Origin: Carboxylicivirga sp.
GTDB lineage: Bacteria > Bacteroidota > Bacteroidia > Bacteroidales > Marinilabiliaceae
Length of the DNA stretch: 39,749 nt
Assembly: GCA_025210475.1 (NCBI GenBank)
Contig: JAOARW010000109.1
Coordinates: forward strand, 1 to 39,749
Direction of reading: 5' to 3'
Positions 1 through 8,196 of this stretch are shown here, in pieces. The position numbers and the translations under genes were made by a program. A model generated the notes under the pieces. It searched no databases and was not told where the DNA came from. It worked only from the letters and a program-made list of their open reading frames with translations. Positions within the stretch are counted from its first letter, which is position 1. Each line of letters begins with the position of its first letter.

Positions 1-69
1 CATGTCGCAAAGATCACACCTTAATTCATCTAAAATTCACAGAAAGCTTCTTGGTTATCAACATACAGC

Positions 70-85
70 TGTGATTTTATTCACA
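70..85. promoter_or_regulatory. CRP-like palindrome
   Basis: TGTGA-N6-TCACA, a perfect match to the classical CRP half-site arrangement, lies in the gap left of the first gene. It would sit upstream of any leftward gene beginning at the edge; a minus-strand ATG occupies positions 3–1. CRP/FNR regulators occur in Bacteroidota, but their sites are poorly defined, so function is inferred only from the palindrome. Confidence 0.3.
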
Positions 86-140
86 TTTCCTTCGATAAAA
101 GATGATTTTGAAAAAATTGGAGAACGTGAGTAGTTACCTT

Positions 141-947
141 TTATTTAATCTGAACATGAATGTGGTCGTCGTGACGAACCGAATGACAACCATGGAAGCG
201 GATTTTATTGTGCTTCAGGCGCAATCGTTCTTTCAGGTGGGGCTCTATGAATACCTTTTCAACAACCTCTGGATGGATAAGAGCTCTCATAAGTTCTCGA
301 TTACCTTTCTCTGAAAAATGCAAATCTTCGTTAATGCTTCCAAAGGTTAAATATTTGGGCATATCATAATAGGAGAATCCGGCAGCCTGACAAACTTTAT
401 TTTGATTAAGCTCCCCTTTTTGTGGTTCTTCAAAGATGCCATAGCCACTGATTGATTTGGAGCAATTAACAATTTTGCCATCTGAATTTTCATATACCAG
501 ACTTATATCAAGCTTTTTCCCATCGTTGTGACTAAGGTGTGGCAAAAGTGGAAATCCATCAATTAGTGGGAAGTTGGCATCCAGATAACGCATTACGAGA
601 GCTTTGTTATTATTACCAAGTTCCTCTGATACCGATTTTAAATAAGCATTTACTTCTGGCCTGACATAATTTCGATTCAACAGTACTGTCAGGTAATTGG
701 CTGGTTGCAGGTTATGGTAATGTACAATGCGTTCGCGATTAAAAAGCTTGGCGAGCAAGGGTGTTGTTATAAATGTACCCAGACAGTAAATAATTACAAA
801 GGCGGCCAATCCTTTTAAAGGGAAAGCGTATTTGATACGACTGCAAAACACAAAAGACATAAGGTATACCACACCACCAATTTGGGTAAGAAGTGTGAGT
901 AGTATAAACACACAAATGTGCAATAATATCTTCCAGTGTTTTTTCAT
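141..947 (-). CDS. membrane-anchored LAS-superfamily metallopeptidase (M15/MepA-like)
   Basis: This 268-residue protein begins with two hydrophobic segments (about residues 8–33 and 46–66), so it is probably anchored in the inner membrane with the rest in the periplasm. The C-terminal half carries SHNDGKKLDIS, with His140 and Asp147 in an H-x6-D pattern, and ends in HDDHIHVQ with His262 and His264. H-x6-D followed by a late H-x-H is the zinc signature of LAS enzymes (D-Ala-D-Ala peptidases, MepA-type murein endopeptidases). I infer a peptidoglycan peptidase; overall similarity to characterised members looks low, so the substrate is unknown. The ATG at 947 is preceded 10 bp upstream by the stop of a same-strand SRPBCC gene, so the two may be co-transcribed. 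Confidence 0.7.
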   Translation of the reverse strand: MKKHWKILLHICVFILLTLLTQIGGVVYLMSFVFCSRIKYAFPLKGLAAFVIIYCLGTFITTPLLAKLFNRERIVHYHNLQPANYLTVLLNRNYVRPEVNAYLKSVSEELGNNNKALVMRYLDANFPLIDGFPLLPHLSHNDGKKLDISLVYENSDGKIVNCSKSISGYGIFEEPQKGELNQNKVCQAAGFSYYDMPKYLTFGSINEDLHFSEKGNRELMRALIHPEVVEKVFIEPHLKERLRLKHNKIRFHGCHSVRHDDHIHVQIK

Positions 948-956
948 GACAGGTGT

Positions 957-1388
957 TTATGAATCTGCAAGATAGTTTTTTAATCTGTTATTAATAAAAT
1001 ATTGCCAGCCTTGCAGGCAGTTTTCTCTTGTAAACTCAGGAACTTTTGGGCGAAACGATTCCAGACCTTCATTTGTTAATTTCAGCAGTGTTTGCTTGTT
1101 TTTTGATTCAATCAGAAAGGTGACAATCCCGGCACCTTCATAACCTTTATAACTCCAATGGTATTTAATTAGCTTCTCTTTTTTCACATCTAATATTTTC
1201 CAAACATGGATAAATTGCCGCTCACCTGCATCAACCAAAAAGTGCGTCTCAAATCCGACTTCCGCTTTAAAATCGGGTATGTTATCGAAAAACCATTGGC
1301 GCATCTCTTTTACATTGGTGATGGCTCGCCATAATCGGGTTGTAGAGCATGAAAACAATTGTTCTGTTGTAATGGGTTTAATTATCAT
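957..1388 (-). CDS. SRPBCC / AHSA1-like START-fold protein
   Basis: The protein has 143 residues when started at the ATG at 1388. The frame stays open upstream to 1598, but the extra sequence looks like read-through of the intergenic region and overlaps the divergent gene. The N-terminus (TTEQLFSCSTTRLWRAITNV) followed by MRQWFF, and a C-terminal helix beginning GWQYF, match the SRPBCC/Aha1-type hydrophobic-ligand fold, in which an early helix with W-x-AIT and a Trp-rich turn recur. Ligand and role are unknown; many small bacterial members have no assigned function. It is divergent from the acyl-CoA synthetase and only 9 bp from the downstream metallopeptidase gene. Confidence 0.75.
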   Translation of the reverse strand: MIIKPITTEQLFSCSTTRLWRAITNVKEMRQWFFDNIPDFKAEVGFETHFLVDAGERQFIHVWKILDVKKEKLIKYHWSYKGYEGAGIVTFLIESKNKQTLLKLTNEGLESFRPKVPEFTRENCLQGWQYFINNRLKNYLADS

Positions 1389-1468
1389 GGTTTTGTGTTT
1401 TAAGCAAAATACTTGTTTTGCTGCCCATAACCAAGAGGATGCAACAAAATCGAATTTCAAAAAAATTG

Positions 1469-1476
1469 TATCTTTA
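1469..1476 (+). promoter_or_regulatory. candidate −7 box for the acyl-CoA synthetase gene
   Basis: TATCTTTA differs from the Bacteroidota −7 consensus TAnnTTTG only at the last base. It lies 39 bp before the ATG at 1516. No clear −33 TTTG was found at the usual spacing. Confidence 0.3.
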
Positions 1477-1515
1477 GCGGTTGAGTTTGAGTGGAAAATC
1501 CAATAGATCAATTTT

Positions 1516-3330
1516 ATGGAGATTAAAAGGACCTTTGATTTGCTTGCTAACCTCAAGCAGAACACCAACAAAGAAGATGTACTGTGTGCCAAGCGCAATG
1601 GTGAGTGGGTAAAATTTAGTGTTAAAGAATATAGTGAACAAGCCAGGCTGTTTAGCTACGGATTATTAGCCAATGGCTTTCAGAAAGGGGATAAAATTGT
1701 AACGGTCTCTAATAACCGGCCAGAATGGAATTTTGTAGATATGGGTATGTCGATGATTGGCGTGGTTCATGTACCCATATACCCAACCATTTCTGACGAG
1801 GAGTATAAATACATACTTGAGCACAGTGATGCCAAGATGCTGATTGTATCCGATATTATTCTTTACCGACGTTTGAAAGAGGTAGTTAAAGACATCGATA
1901 GTATCAGCGAAATATATACGTTTAATGACATAAAAGATACGGCCAACTGGACCGAGATAACTGCATTGGGCGAGCAGGAACGTATTAAGTGGAAGGATGG
2001 ATTCAGAGAAATAAGGGATAGTATTACGGAAGATGAATTGGTGTCTATTATCTATACATCCGGTACAACGGGTAATCCGAAAGGAGTAATGCTGAGCCAT
2101 AAAAATTTCATGAGTAACATGAAGGATGCGCTGCCTCGTTATCCGCTGACTTCTTCTGATCGGATATTAAGTTTCTTGCCGCTTTGCCATGTTTACGAGC
2201 GCATGATCAATTACCTCTATCAATACAATGGTTGTAGTATATATTATGCCGAAAATTTGGCGACCATCGCCAGAGATTTGAAAGATATTAAGGCCAATGC
2301 TTTTGTTACAGTGCCAAGGGTAATAGAGCGTATATACGATAAGCTGGTGTCGAAAGGTAACGATTTATCCGGTGCTAAAAAGGCCTTGTTTTTCTGGGCA
2401 ATGCGTTTAGGTGAGCGCTACCGCACCAATGGTAAGAATTATCCCTTATATGCTGCCAAGTTAAAAATAGCCCGCAAGCTCATTTTCTCAAAATGGCAGA
2501 AGGCCTTTGGTGGTCAGCTTCGTTTTGTTGTAAGTGGTGGAGCAGCACTGCAACCGCGTTTAAGCCGCTTATTTTTTGCTGCAGGCATTCCTTTGATGGA
2601 AGGCTATGGTTTGACCGAAACTGCTCCTGTTTTAGCTTCGAATTATACCGAAGAAAGCGGTAATTTAATGATTGGTACTGTGGGTACTGTTTTTGGTAGT
2701 GTCGATGTTCGAATCGATGACGATGGTGAGATTTTGGCCAAAGGTCCGAATATTATGATGGGCTATTACAAAGATCAGAAAACAACCGATGAGGTAATTG
2801 ATAAGGATGGTTGGTTCCATACCGGCGATATCGGAACCTTGGTGAAGGGTAAATATCTTAAAATTACCGATCGTAAAAAAGAGATGTTTAAGTTGTCGAG
2901 TGGTAAATATATTGCTCCACAGGCTATTGAGAACTTATTGAAAGAATCTGATTTTATTGAGCAGGCCATTATTGTTGGTGAAAGTGAGAAATTTGCCGGA
3001 GCCTTGTTGGCGCCTAACTTTGAATATTTGCACATGTGGGCGCACGACCATAAAATTCACTTCCGCGATAATGAAGAGCTGATCAAAGATGAGAAGGTTG
3101 TGGCGGTATTTCGTAAGGAAGTAATACGTTTTAACAAGATGATTGGTAAGCACGAAGAGATAAAACGTTTTCGATTGGTTCATGAAGCATGGGCGGCAGC
3201 TACTGGTGAGTTATCACCAACTCTAAAGTTAAGGCGAAGAGTGATTTATAGAAAGTATGCCGATGTTCTTCGCGAAATGTATGCTTATGGAGAAAATGAA
3301 GAAAACAAAGGCTCAATAAAGTTCAACTAG
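1516..3330 (+). CDS. long-chain fatty-acid--CoA ligase (AMP-forming)
   Basis: This 604-residue ANL-superfamily enzyme activates fatty acids to acyl-CoA through an acyl-adenylate, feeding lipid synthesis or β-oxidation. The AMP-binding P-loop YTSGTTGNPKG is at residues 180–190. It is followed by the adenine motif GYGLTETAPV, the GWFHTGD hinge region and ITDRKKEMFKLSSGKYIAP. The last includes the conserved DRKKE linker; the chain ends in a C-terminal domain. Length and the FKLSSGKYI motif fit the FAA1-type long-chain branch (COG1022) rather than acetate or 4-coumarate ligases. It is monocistronic and ends at a strong bidirectional terminator. Chain-length specificity cannot be read from sequence. 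Confidence 0.92.
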   Translation: MEIKRTFDLLANLKQNTNKEDVLCAKRNGEWVKFSVKEYSEQARLFSYGLLANGFQKGDKIVTVSNNRPEWNFVDMGMSMIGVVHVPIYPTISDEEYKYILEHSDAKMLIVSDIILYRRLKEVVKDIDSISEIYTFNDIKDTANWTEITALGEQERIKWKDGFREIRDSITEDELVSIIYTSGTTGNPKGVMLSHKNFMSNMKDALPRYPLTSSDRILSFLPLCHVYERMINYLYQYNGCSIYYAENLATIARDLKDIKANAFVTVPRVIERIYDKLVSKGNDLSGAKKALFFWAMRLGERYRTNGKNYPLYAAKLKIARKLIFSKWQKAFGGQLRFVVSGGAALQPRLSRLFFAAGIPLMEGYGLTETAPVLASNYTEESGNLMIGTVGTVFGSVDVRIDDDGEILAKGPNIMMGYYKDQKTTDEVIDKDGWFHTGDIGTLVKGKYLKITDRKKEMFKLSSGKYIAPQAIENLLKESDFIEQAIIVGESEKFAGALLAPNFEYLHMWAHDHKIHFRDNEELIKDEKVVAVFRKEVIRFNKMIGKHEEIKRFRLVHEAWAAATGELSPTLKLRRRVIYRKYADVLREMYAYGENEENKGSIKFN

Positions 3331-3350
3331 AAAGATACTTTTATATAAAA

Positions 3351-3391
3351 AACGAGAGGGAATTCAAATAGTGAATTCTCTCTCGTTTTTT
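3351..3391. terminator. bidirectional intrinsic terminator
   Basis: A 15-bp stem (3351–3365 with 3373–3387, one G·U) with a 7-nt loop is followed by a T-run on the plus strand. It is flanked by an A-run that becomes a T-run on the minus strand. It sits between the convergent acyl-CoA synthetase and pgi genes and can serve both. Confidence 0.9.
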
Positions 3392-3468
3392 ATTGTTATA
3401 TCGATTGCTAATCAAATTGCGCCTTTAAATCGATCTGCTTTTAAAGCCACTTTGATTATGTTTCGGTA

Positions 3469-5118
3469 TTACTTCTTCATTTCTTTATAGGCATTCACCA
3501 AGCCATTTGTCGAAGCATCGTGAGACTTTACAGCATCTGCACTTTGCAACTCTGGTAAAATTGCGTTGGCTAATTGTTTGCCTAACTCAACGCCCCACTG
3601 GTCGAAACTATAGATGTTCCAGATAATTCCCTGAACGAATATTTTGTGCTCGTACATAGCAATTAATGATCCCAAGGTGCGTGGATTTAACTCCTTCATC
3701 AAAATTGAGTTGGTTGGGATATTACCTAAAAATACTTTGAAAGGCAATAAAGCTGCAATTTCTGCATCTGATTTACCCGCTGCTTTTAGCTCTTCAGTTA
3801 CTTGCTCTTCGGTTTTACCAACCATCATCGCTTCTGTTTGAGCAAAGAAGTTAGCCAACAATTTTGGATGATGATCGCTTAAAGGATTATGGCTTTTGGC
3901 AGTAGCCATAAAATCACAAGGAATTAACTTGGTTCCCTGATGGATCAACTGGTAAAAAGCATGCTGACCATTGGTTCCCGGCTCACCCCAAAGAATAGGA
4001 CCAGTCTGGTAATTTACGCGCTCACCATTGCGGTCAACGTATTTACCGTTACTTTCCATATTACCTTGTTGGAAATAGGCCGAGAAACGGTGCATGTATT
4101 GATCGTATGGCAAAATGGCTTCTGTTTCGGCACCGTAGAAGTTATTGTACCAAATACCAATCATAGCCAAAATAATTGGTAGGTTACTCTCTAGAGGACA
4201 GGTTTTGAAGTGTACGTCCATGGCGTGAGCACCTTCCAAAAGTTCACGGAAATTGTCGAAGCCAATGCCGCAGGCGATGCTTAATCCGATAGCTGACCAT
4301 AAAGAGTAACGGCCACCTACCCAGTTCCAGAACTCAAACATATTGGCCGTATCAATACCAAAGGCCGATACAGCTTCGGCATTGGTCGAAAGTGCCACAA
4401 AATGCTTGGCTACTGAAGCTTCATCTTTTGCCGCTTCCAGAAACCATGATTTAGCCGAGTTGGCATTGGTCATTGTTTCTTGTGTGGTAAAGGTTTTCGA
4501 AGCGATGATAAATAAAGTGGTTTCCGGATTAACAACTTTCAGTGCTTCGGCAATGTGTGTGCCATCAACATTGGATACAAAATGAAGATTAACATTCTTT
4601 TTGTATGGCTTTAAAGCTTCGGTCACCATTAATGGTCCAAGATCAGATCCACCGATACCGATGTTAACAATGTCGGTAATGGCTTTGCCGGAATAGCCTT
4701 TCCATTCGCCCGAAATAACCTTATCAGAGAAAGCTTTCATCTGATCTAGCACGCGGTTAACATCCGGCATAACATCTTTGCCGTCCACCATTACGGGTGC
4801 GTTGCCCCGGTTGCGTAAAGCAGTGTGCAGCACAGCACGGTTTTCGGTTACATTAATTGCGTCACCGGCAAAAACACTGTCAATCGCCTTTTTCAATCCG
4901 CATTCTTCAGCCAATTGAAACAACAACGACATTACTTTTTCGTCGATGCGGTTTTTCGAATAATCCAAAAGAATGTCTTCAAAGCGCAATGAATATTTGT
5001 CAAAACGCTGACCATCTTTGGCAAATAAATCTTTCATGTGCGTGTCTTTGAACTCGGCAAAATAAGCCTCAAGCTCTTTCCACGCTTTGGTAGTGGTTGG
5101 ATTAATTCCTGGTAACAT
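3469..5118 (-). CDS. pgi: glucose-6-phosphate isomerase
   Basis: The enzyme interconverts glucose-6-phosphate and fructose-6-phosphate in glycolysis and gluconeogenesis. Starting at the ATG at 5118 gives 549 residues, the same length as E. coli Pgi, and aligns its INPTTTKAWKELEAYF with the E. coli N-terminus. A longer frame back to 5148 needs a TTG start and adds ten low-complexity residues. Family signatures are plain: IGIGGSDLGP (phosphate-binding loop), GGRYSLWSAIG, GEPGTNGQHAFYQL, and the C-terminal SFDQWGVELGKQ with the conserved catalytic-site lysine. It is the last gene of a leftward run with lysS and gpsA, after a 79-bp gap containing degenerate repeats. Confidence 0.97.
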   Translation of the reverse strand: MLPGINPTTTKAWKELEAYFAEFKDTHMKDLFAKDGQRFDKYSLRFEDILLDYSKNRIDEKVMSLLFQLAEECGLKKAIDSVFAGDAINVTENRAVLHTALRNRGNAPVMVDGKDVMPDVNRVLDQMKAFSDKVISGEWKGYSGKAITDIVNIGIGGSDLGPLMVTEALKPYKKNVNLHFVSNVDGTHIAEALKVVNPETTLFIIASKTFTTQETMTNANSAKSWFLEAAKDEASVAKHFVALSTNAEAVSAFGIDTANMFEFWNWVGGRYSLWSAIGLSIACGIGFDNFRELLEGAHAMDVHFKTCPLESNLPIILAMIGIWYNNFYGAETEAILPYDQYMHRFSAYFQQGNMESNGKYVDRNGERVNYQTGPILWGEPGTNGQHAFYQLIHQGTKLIPCDFMATAKSHNPLSDHHPKLLANFFAQTEAMMVGKTEEQVTEELKAAGKSDAEIAALLPFKVFLGNIPTNSILMKELNPRTLGSLIAMYEHKIFVQGIIWNIYSFDQWGVELGKQLANAILPELQSADAVKSHDASTNGLVNAYKEMKK

Positions 5119-5153
5119 GTTAGTAGTGTTTGTATGTATTGATTTCAAATAAA

Positions 5154-5191
5154 AGCTTATGGCTGTCGGCTAATAGCTGTTGGCTATCAGC
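5154..5191. repeat. degenerate GCTAATAGC-type repeat tract
   Basis: Between gpsA and pgi lie four loosely repeated units: GGCTGTC, GGCTAATAGC, TGTTGGC and TATCAGC. They form imperfect short hairpins. There is no T-run, so it is not a standard terminator. A shorter related tract (TTAGCTCATAGCT) occurs near 31512–31524. Confidence 0.4.
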
Positions 5192-5197
5192 ATAAAT

Positions 5198-6193
5198 TTA
5201 TCGCAAATGCTCGGTTAGCAAACGAATTTCCATGGCCGGAGAAATCTTTTGGTAAATGATGTTGTAAACGGCTTCGGTGATTGGCATGTTCACCTTGTAT
5301 TTATCATTTATCTCATGGATGCTTTTAACGGCATAATATCCTTCGGCAATCATCAGCATCTCCATTTGCGCATATTTTACCGAGTATCCTTTACCAATCA
5401 TGGTACCAAACATGCGGTTACGGCTAAACTGCGAATAAGCTGTTACCAACAAATCGCCCAGGTAAGCCGAGCTTTTTATGTCGCGTGTAATCGGATGAAC
5501 GGTATCAACAAAGCGTTTCATCTCCTGAATGGCGTTGGAAATCAGTACGGCCTGAAAATTATCACCGTAACCCAGACCGTGACAAATACCTGATGCCACA
5601 GCCATGATATTTTTTAGTACAGCAGCGTATTCGGTTCCGTAAATATCATCCGAAATAGTAGTCATGATATACGGCGTTTTTAAAAAGGCTGAGAAGGCTC
5701 TGGCGCGTTTCACATCCTGACAGGCAATGGTCAGATAGGATAGGCGTTCCAAGGCAACCTCTTCGGCATGACACGGTCCGCTAATAACCCCAATTGATTC
5801 AGTTGGAACATCGTATTTCTGATTAAAATACTGTCCGATGATCAGGTTTTCATCTGGTACCAATCCTTTAATGGCCGATACGACGAATTTATCTTTTAAA
5901 GGCTCATTCAGGTTTTCGAGTGCCGATTTAATAAAGGCAGATGGAATGGCCAAGATCAGAATGTCCGACTGGCGCACCACTTCATTTATATCATCAGAAA
6001 AAACAATTCGTTCGGGATTGAATTCAACGCTGGTCAGGTAATTTGGATTGTGCCTGTAGCGTTTAAAACCTTCTATTTGTTCTTTTTCCCTGAAGTACCA
6101 GTTGATGGATGTAACATTGTTTAAAAGCATTTTAGCAATAGCAGTTGCCCAGCTTCCGCTACCGATAATACCTACCTTTGATGATTCATCCAT
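5198..6193 (-). CDS. gpsA: NAD(P)H-dependent glycerol-3-phosphate dehydrogenase
   Basis: GpsA reduces dihydroxyacetone phosphate to sn-glycerol-3-phosphate, the backbone of phospholipids. The 331-residue length is typical. The dinucleotide-binding loop GSGSWATA is at residues 11–18, the SAIKG motif carries Lys109, and VLKNIMAVASG carries the catalytic Lys194. The substrate-binding SRNRMFG segment follows (SRNRRFG in most members). The start is the ATG at 6193, directly after a lysS terminator-like stem-loop, so gpsA may have its own promoter or depend on read-through. Downstream pgi is on the same strand. Confidence 0.95.
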   Translation of the reverse strand: MDESSKVGIIGSGSWATAIAKMLLNNVTSINWYFREKEQIEGFKRYRHNPNYLTSVEFNPERIVFSDDINEVVRQSDILILAIPSAFIKSALENLNEPLKDKFVVSAIKGLVPDENLIIGQYFNQKYDVPTESIGVISGPCHAEEVALERLSYLTIACQDVKRARAFSAFLKTPYIMTTISDDIYGTEYAAVLKNIMAVASGICHGLGYGDNFQAVLISNAIQEMKRFVDTVHPITRDIKSSAYLGDLLVTAYSQFSRNRMFGTMIGKGYSVKYAQMEMLMIAEGYYAVKSIHEINDKYKVNMPITEAVYNIIYQKISPAMEIRLLTEHLR

Positions 6194-6224
6194 ATATAGA
6201 TTTGTTTTGATTAGAGAGATAAAA

Positions 6225-6262
6225 ATAAGACAAAAAAGGTAACATTGCCTTTTTTGTCTTAT
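6225..6262 (-). terminator. intrinsic terminator of lysS
   Basis: The arms ATAAGACAAAAAAGG (6225–6239) and its complement (6248–6262) form a perfect 15-bp stem with an 8-nt loop. On the minus strand it is followed by TTTT. The stem is A/T-rich, so partial read-through into gpsA is plausible. Confidence 0.6.
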
Positions 6263-6277
6263 CAGATTAATATTTTC

Positions 6278-7999
6278 TTAAGATAACCAAGCTTTTACAT
6301 CATCCTGTGAAGGATTTTTTAAACCCAGTTTGTTTTTCTTGTTAAAGCCGCACATGTCCTGGAATACTTTCGAAGGCTTAGCTTCTTTAAGTGCATCCAC
6401 TTTGTTAAAGCCAATCTTGCGAATAACATCTACCCATTCAGCTGCGATACCCAATTCAATGAATTTCTCATCACTATCCGGTACAATGCGTTTTTCAGGG
6501 CGCATCTGCGGGAAGAATAACACATCCTGAATAGATTCAGAATTGGTCATTAACATGGTTAAACGGTCGATGCCAATACCCATACCCGATGTAGGAGGCA
6601 TACCATATTCCAAAGCACGTACAAAATCGTGGTCGATAAACATGGCTTCGTCATCACCTTTTTCAGATAAGCGCATTTGCTCTTCGAAACGCTCTTTCTG
6701 ATCAATTGGGTGGTTAAGCTCTGAGTAGGCATTACAGATTTCTTTACCATTCACCATTAGCTCGAAACGCTCTGTTAATTCAGGGTTATCGCGGTGACGC
6801 TTTGCCAAAGGAGACATTTCAACCGGATAGTCGGTAATGAATGTTGGCTGGATGTAATTGCCTTCGCACTTCTCACCAAAAATCTCATCAATCAGCTTAC
6901 CTTTACCCATTGAATCGTCGATTTCAATTTCCAGCTCTGAACAAACACCACGTAGCTGCTCTTCGTTCATGCCCGAAACATCAATACCGGTATGCTCTTT
7001 AATGGCATCCAGGATAGAGATTCGTTTAAACGGACGCTTGAAATCAATTGCTTTATCGCCAACCTGTAACTCGGTTTTGCCATGCAGATCAAGTGCAATT
7101 TTTTCCACCATTTCTTCGGTGAAGTCCATCATCCACTTATAATCTTTATAAGCCACGTAAATTTCCATTACGGTAAACTCCGGGTTGTGGGTGCGATCCA
7201 TTCCTTCGTTACGGAAATCTTTAGCAAACTCGTAAACACCATCAAAACCACCAACGATTAAGCGCTTTAGGTAAAGCTCGTTGGCAATACGTAAATACAA
7301 AGGAATATCCAATGCATTGTGGTGGGTAATAAACGGACGTGCCGCAGCACCACCTGGAATTGACTGTAGGATTGGTGTCTCAACTTCAAGGTAACCACGA
7401 TCGTTAAAGAACTGGCGCATGCTGTTCATTAACTTGGTGCGCTTTACAAACACATCTTTAACCCCTTCGTTAACGATAAGATCAACGTAGCGCTGACGGT
7501 AACGTAATTCAGGATCAGAAAAGGCATCATATACCTTGCCATCTTTTTCCTTAACAATCGGAAGTGGCTTAAGCGATTTGCTCAACACAGTCATTTCCTG
7601 CACGTGAAGGGTTGTTTCACCCATCTGTGTCTGGAAAATAAATCCTTTAACACCAATAATATCACCGATATCAAGAAGCTTCTTAAAAACGGTGTTGTAT
7701 AATGTTTTATCCTCGCCCGGACACATGTCGTCGCGGTTAAGGTAAATCTGAATTCGTCCTTCGGCATCCTTTAATTCGGCAAAAGAAGCTTTACCCATAA
7801 TACGACGGCTCATAATACGACCCGCTATTACCACTTCTTTCAAATTATCTTTTTCAGGATCAAATGCCTGTTTTATCTCAGTTGACAGATGAGTGGTTTT
7901 AAATTCTGCTGCCGGATATGCGTTAATCCCCAGCTTGTTTAGTTCTTCTAAACTTTTTCGTCTGATAATTTCCTGTTCGCTCAGTTCCAACGTACTCAT
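6278..7999 (-). CDS. lysS: lysine--tRNA ligase, class II
   Basis: LysRS attaches lysine to tRNA-Lys. The 573-residue chain shows an N-terminal OB-fold anticodon-binding domain (about residues 55–165) and a class II core. Motif 1 is around DRGYLEVETPIL, motif 2 around YEFAKDFRNEGMDRTHNPEF, and motif 3 is GMGIGIDRLTMLM. It is about 70 residues longer than E. coli LysS; the extra sequence is a C-terminal tail after FFPQMRPE, which I recall as usual in Bacteroidota. A perfect −7 box (8089–8096, minus strand) and a short palindrome (8032–8049) precede the ATG at 7999. Confidence 0.97.
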   Translation of the reverse strand: MSTLELSEQEIIRRKSLEELNKLGINAYPAAEFKTTHLSTEIKQAFDPEKDNLKEVVIAGRIMSRRIMGKASFAELKDAEGRIQIYLNRDDMCPGEDKTLYNTVFKKLLDIGDIIGVKGFIFQTQMGETTLHVQEMTVLSKSLKPLPIVKEKDGKVYDAFSDPELRYRQRYVDLIVNEGVKDVFVKRTKLMNSMRQFFNDRGYLEVETPILQSIPGGAAARPFITHHNALDIPLYLRIANELYLKRLIVGGFDGVYEFAKDFRNEGMDRTHNPEFTVMEIYVAYKDYKWMMDFTEEMVEKIALDLHGKTELQVGDKAIDFKRPFKRISILDAIKEHTGIDVSGMNEEQLRGVCSELEIEIDDSMGKGKLIDEIFGEKCEGNYIQPTFITDYPVEMSPLAKRHRDNPELTERFELMVNGKEICNAYSELNHPIDQKERFEEQMRLSEKGDDEAMFIDHDFVRALEYGMPPTSGMGIGIDRLTMLMTNSESIQDVLFFPQMRPEKRIVPDSDEKFIELGIAAEWVDVIRKIGFNKVDALKEAKPSKVFQDMCGFNKKNKLGLKNPSQDDVKAWLS

Positions 8000-8031
8000 T
8001 CTATTAATCTATTTTTAGAACATTACTAAAA

Positions 8032-8049
8032 TGACAGATTTGCCTGTCA
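8032..8049. repeat. short palindrome in the lysS leader
   Basis: TGACAG-N6-CTGTCA lies between the putative lysS −7 box and its ATG. On the minus-strand transcript it would form a six-base-pair hairpin about 33 nt before the start codon; at the DNA level it could be an operator. Nothing else supports a function. Confidence 0.3.
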
Positions 8050-8088
8050 ACCGTTATCATTTTCCCAATAAAAAAATGAAAAGTTTGG

Positions 8089-8096
8089 CAAAGATA
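8089..8096 (-). promoter_or_regulatory. −7 box of the lysS promoter
   Basis: On the minus strand this reads TATCTTTG, a full match to the Bacteroidota TAnnTTTG consensus, about 90 bp before the lysS ATG. No convincing −33 TTTG was found at 19–21 bp. Confidence 0.5.
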
Positions 8097-8196
8097 ATGG
8101 TTTTCATGGAATTTGGTATTTCGACCATTGCTTTAGAGTCGTAAAAACAATCGAATGGGTGTGATTTAACTTGGATTAACATTTTTAGCGCAACAT

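Noticed and set aside
102..314. 70-residue plus-strand frame
   Set aside because: It overlaps the C-terminal codons of the metallopeptidase on the other strand, which carry recognisable zinc-ligand motifs.
1389..1598. N-terminal extension of the SRPBCC gene
   Set aside because: The extension would overlap the divergent acyl-CoA synthetase start and reads as low-complexity hydrophobic sequence; the ATG at 1388 fits the family.
5119..5148. Ten-residue N-terminal extension of pgi
   Set aside because: It needs a TTG start; the ATG at 5118 gives the standard 549 residues.
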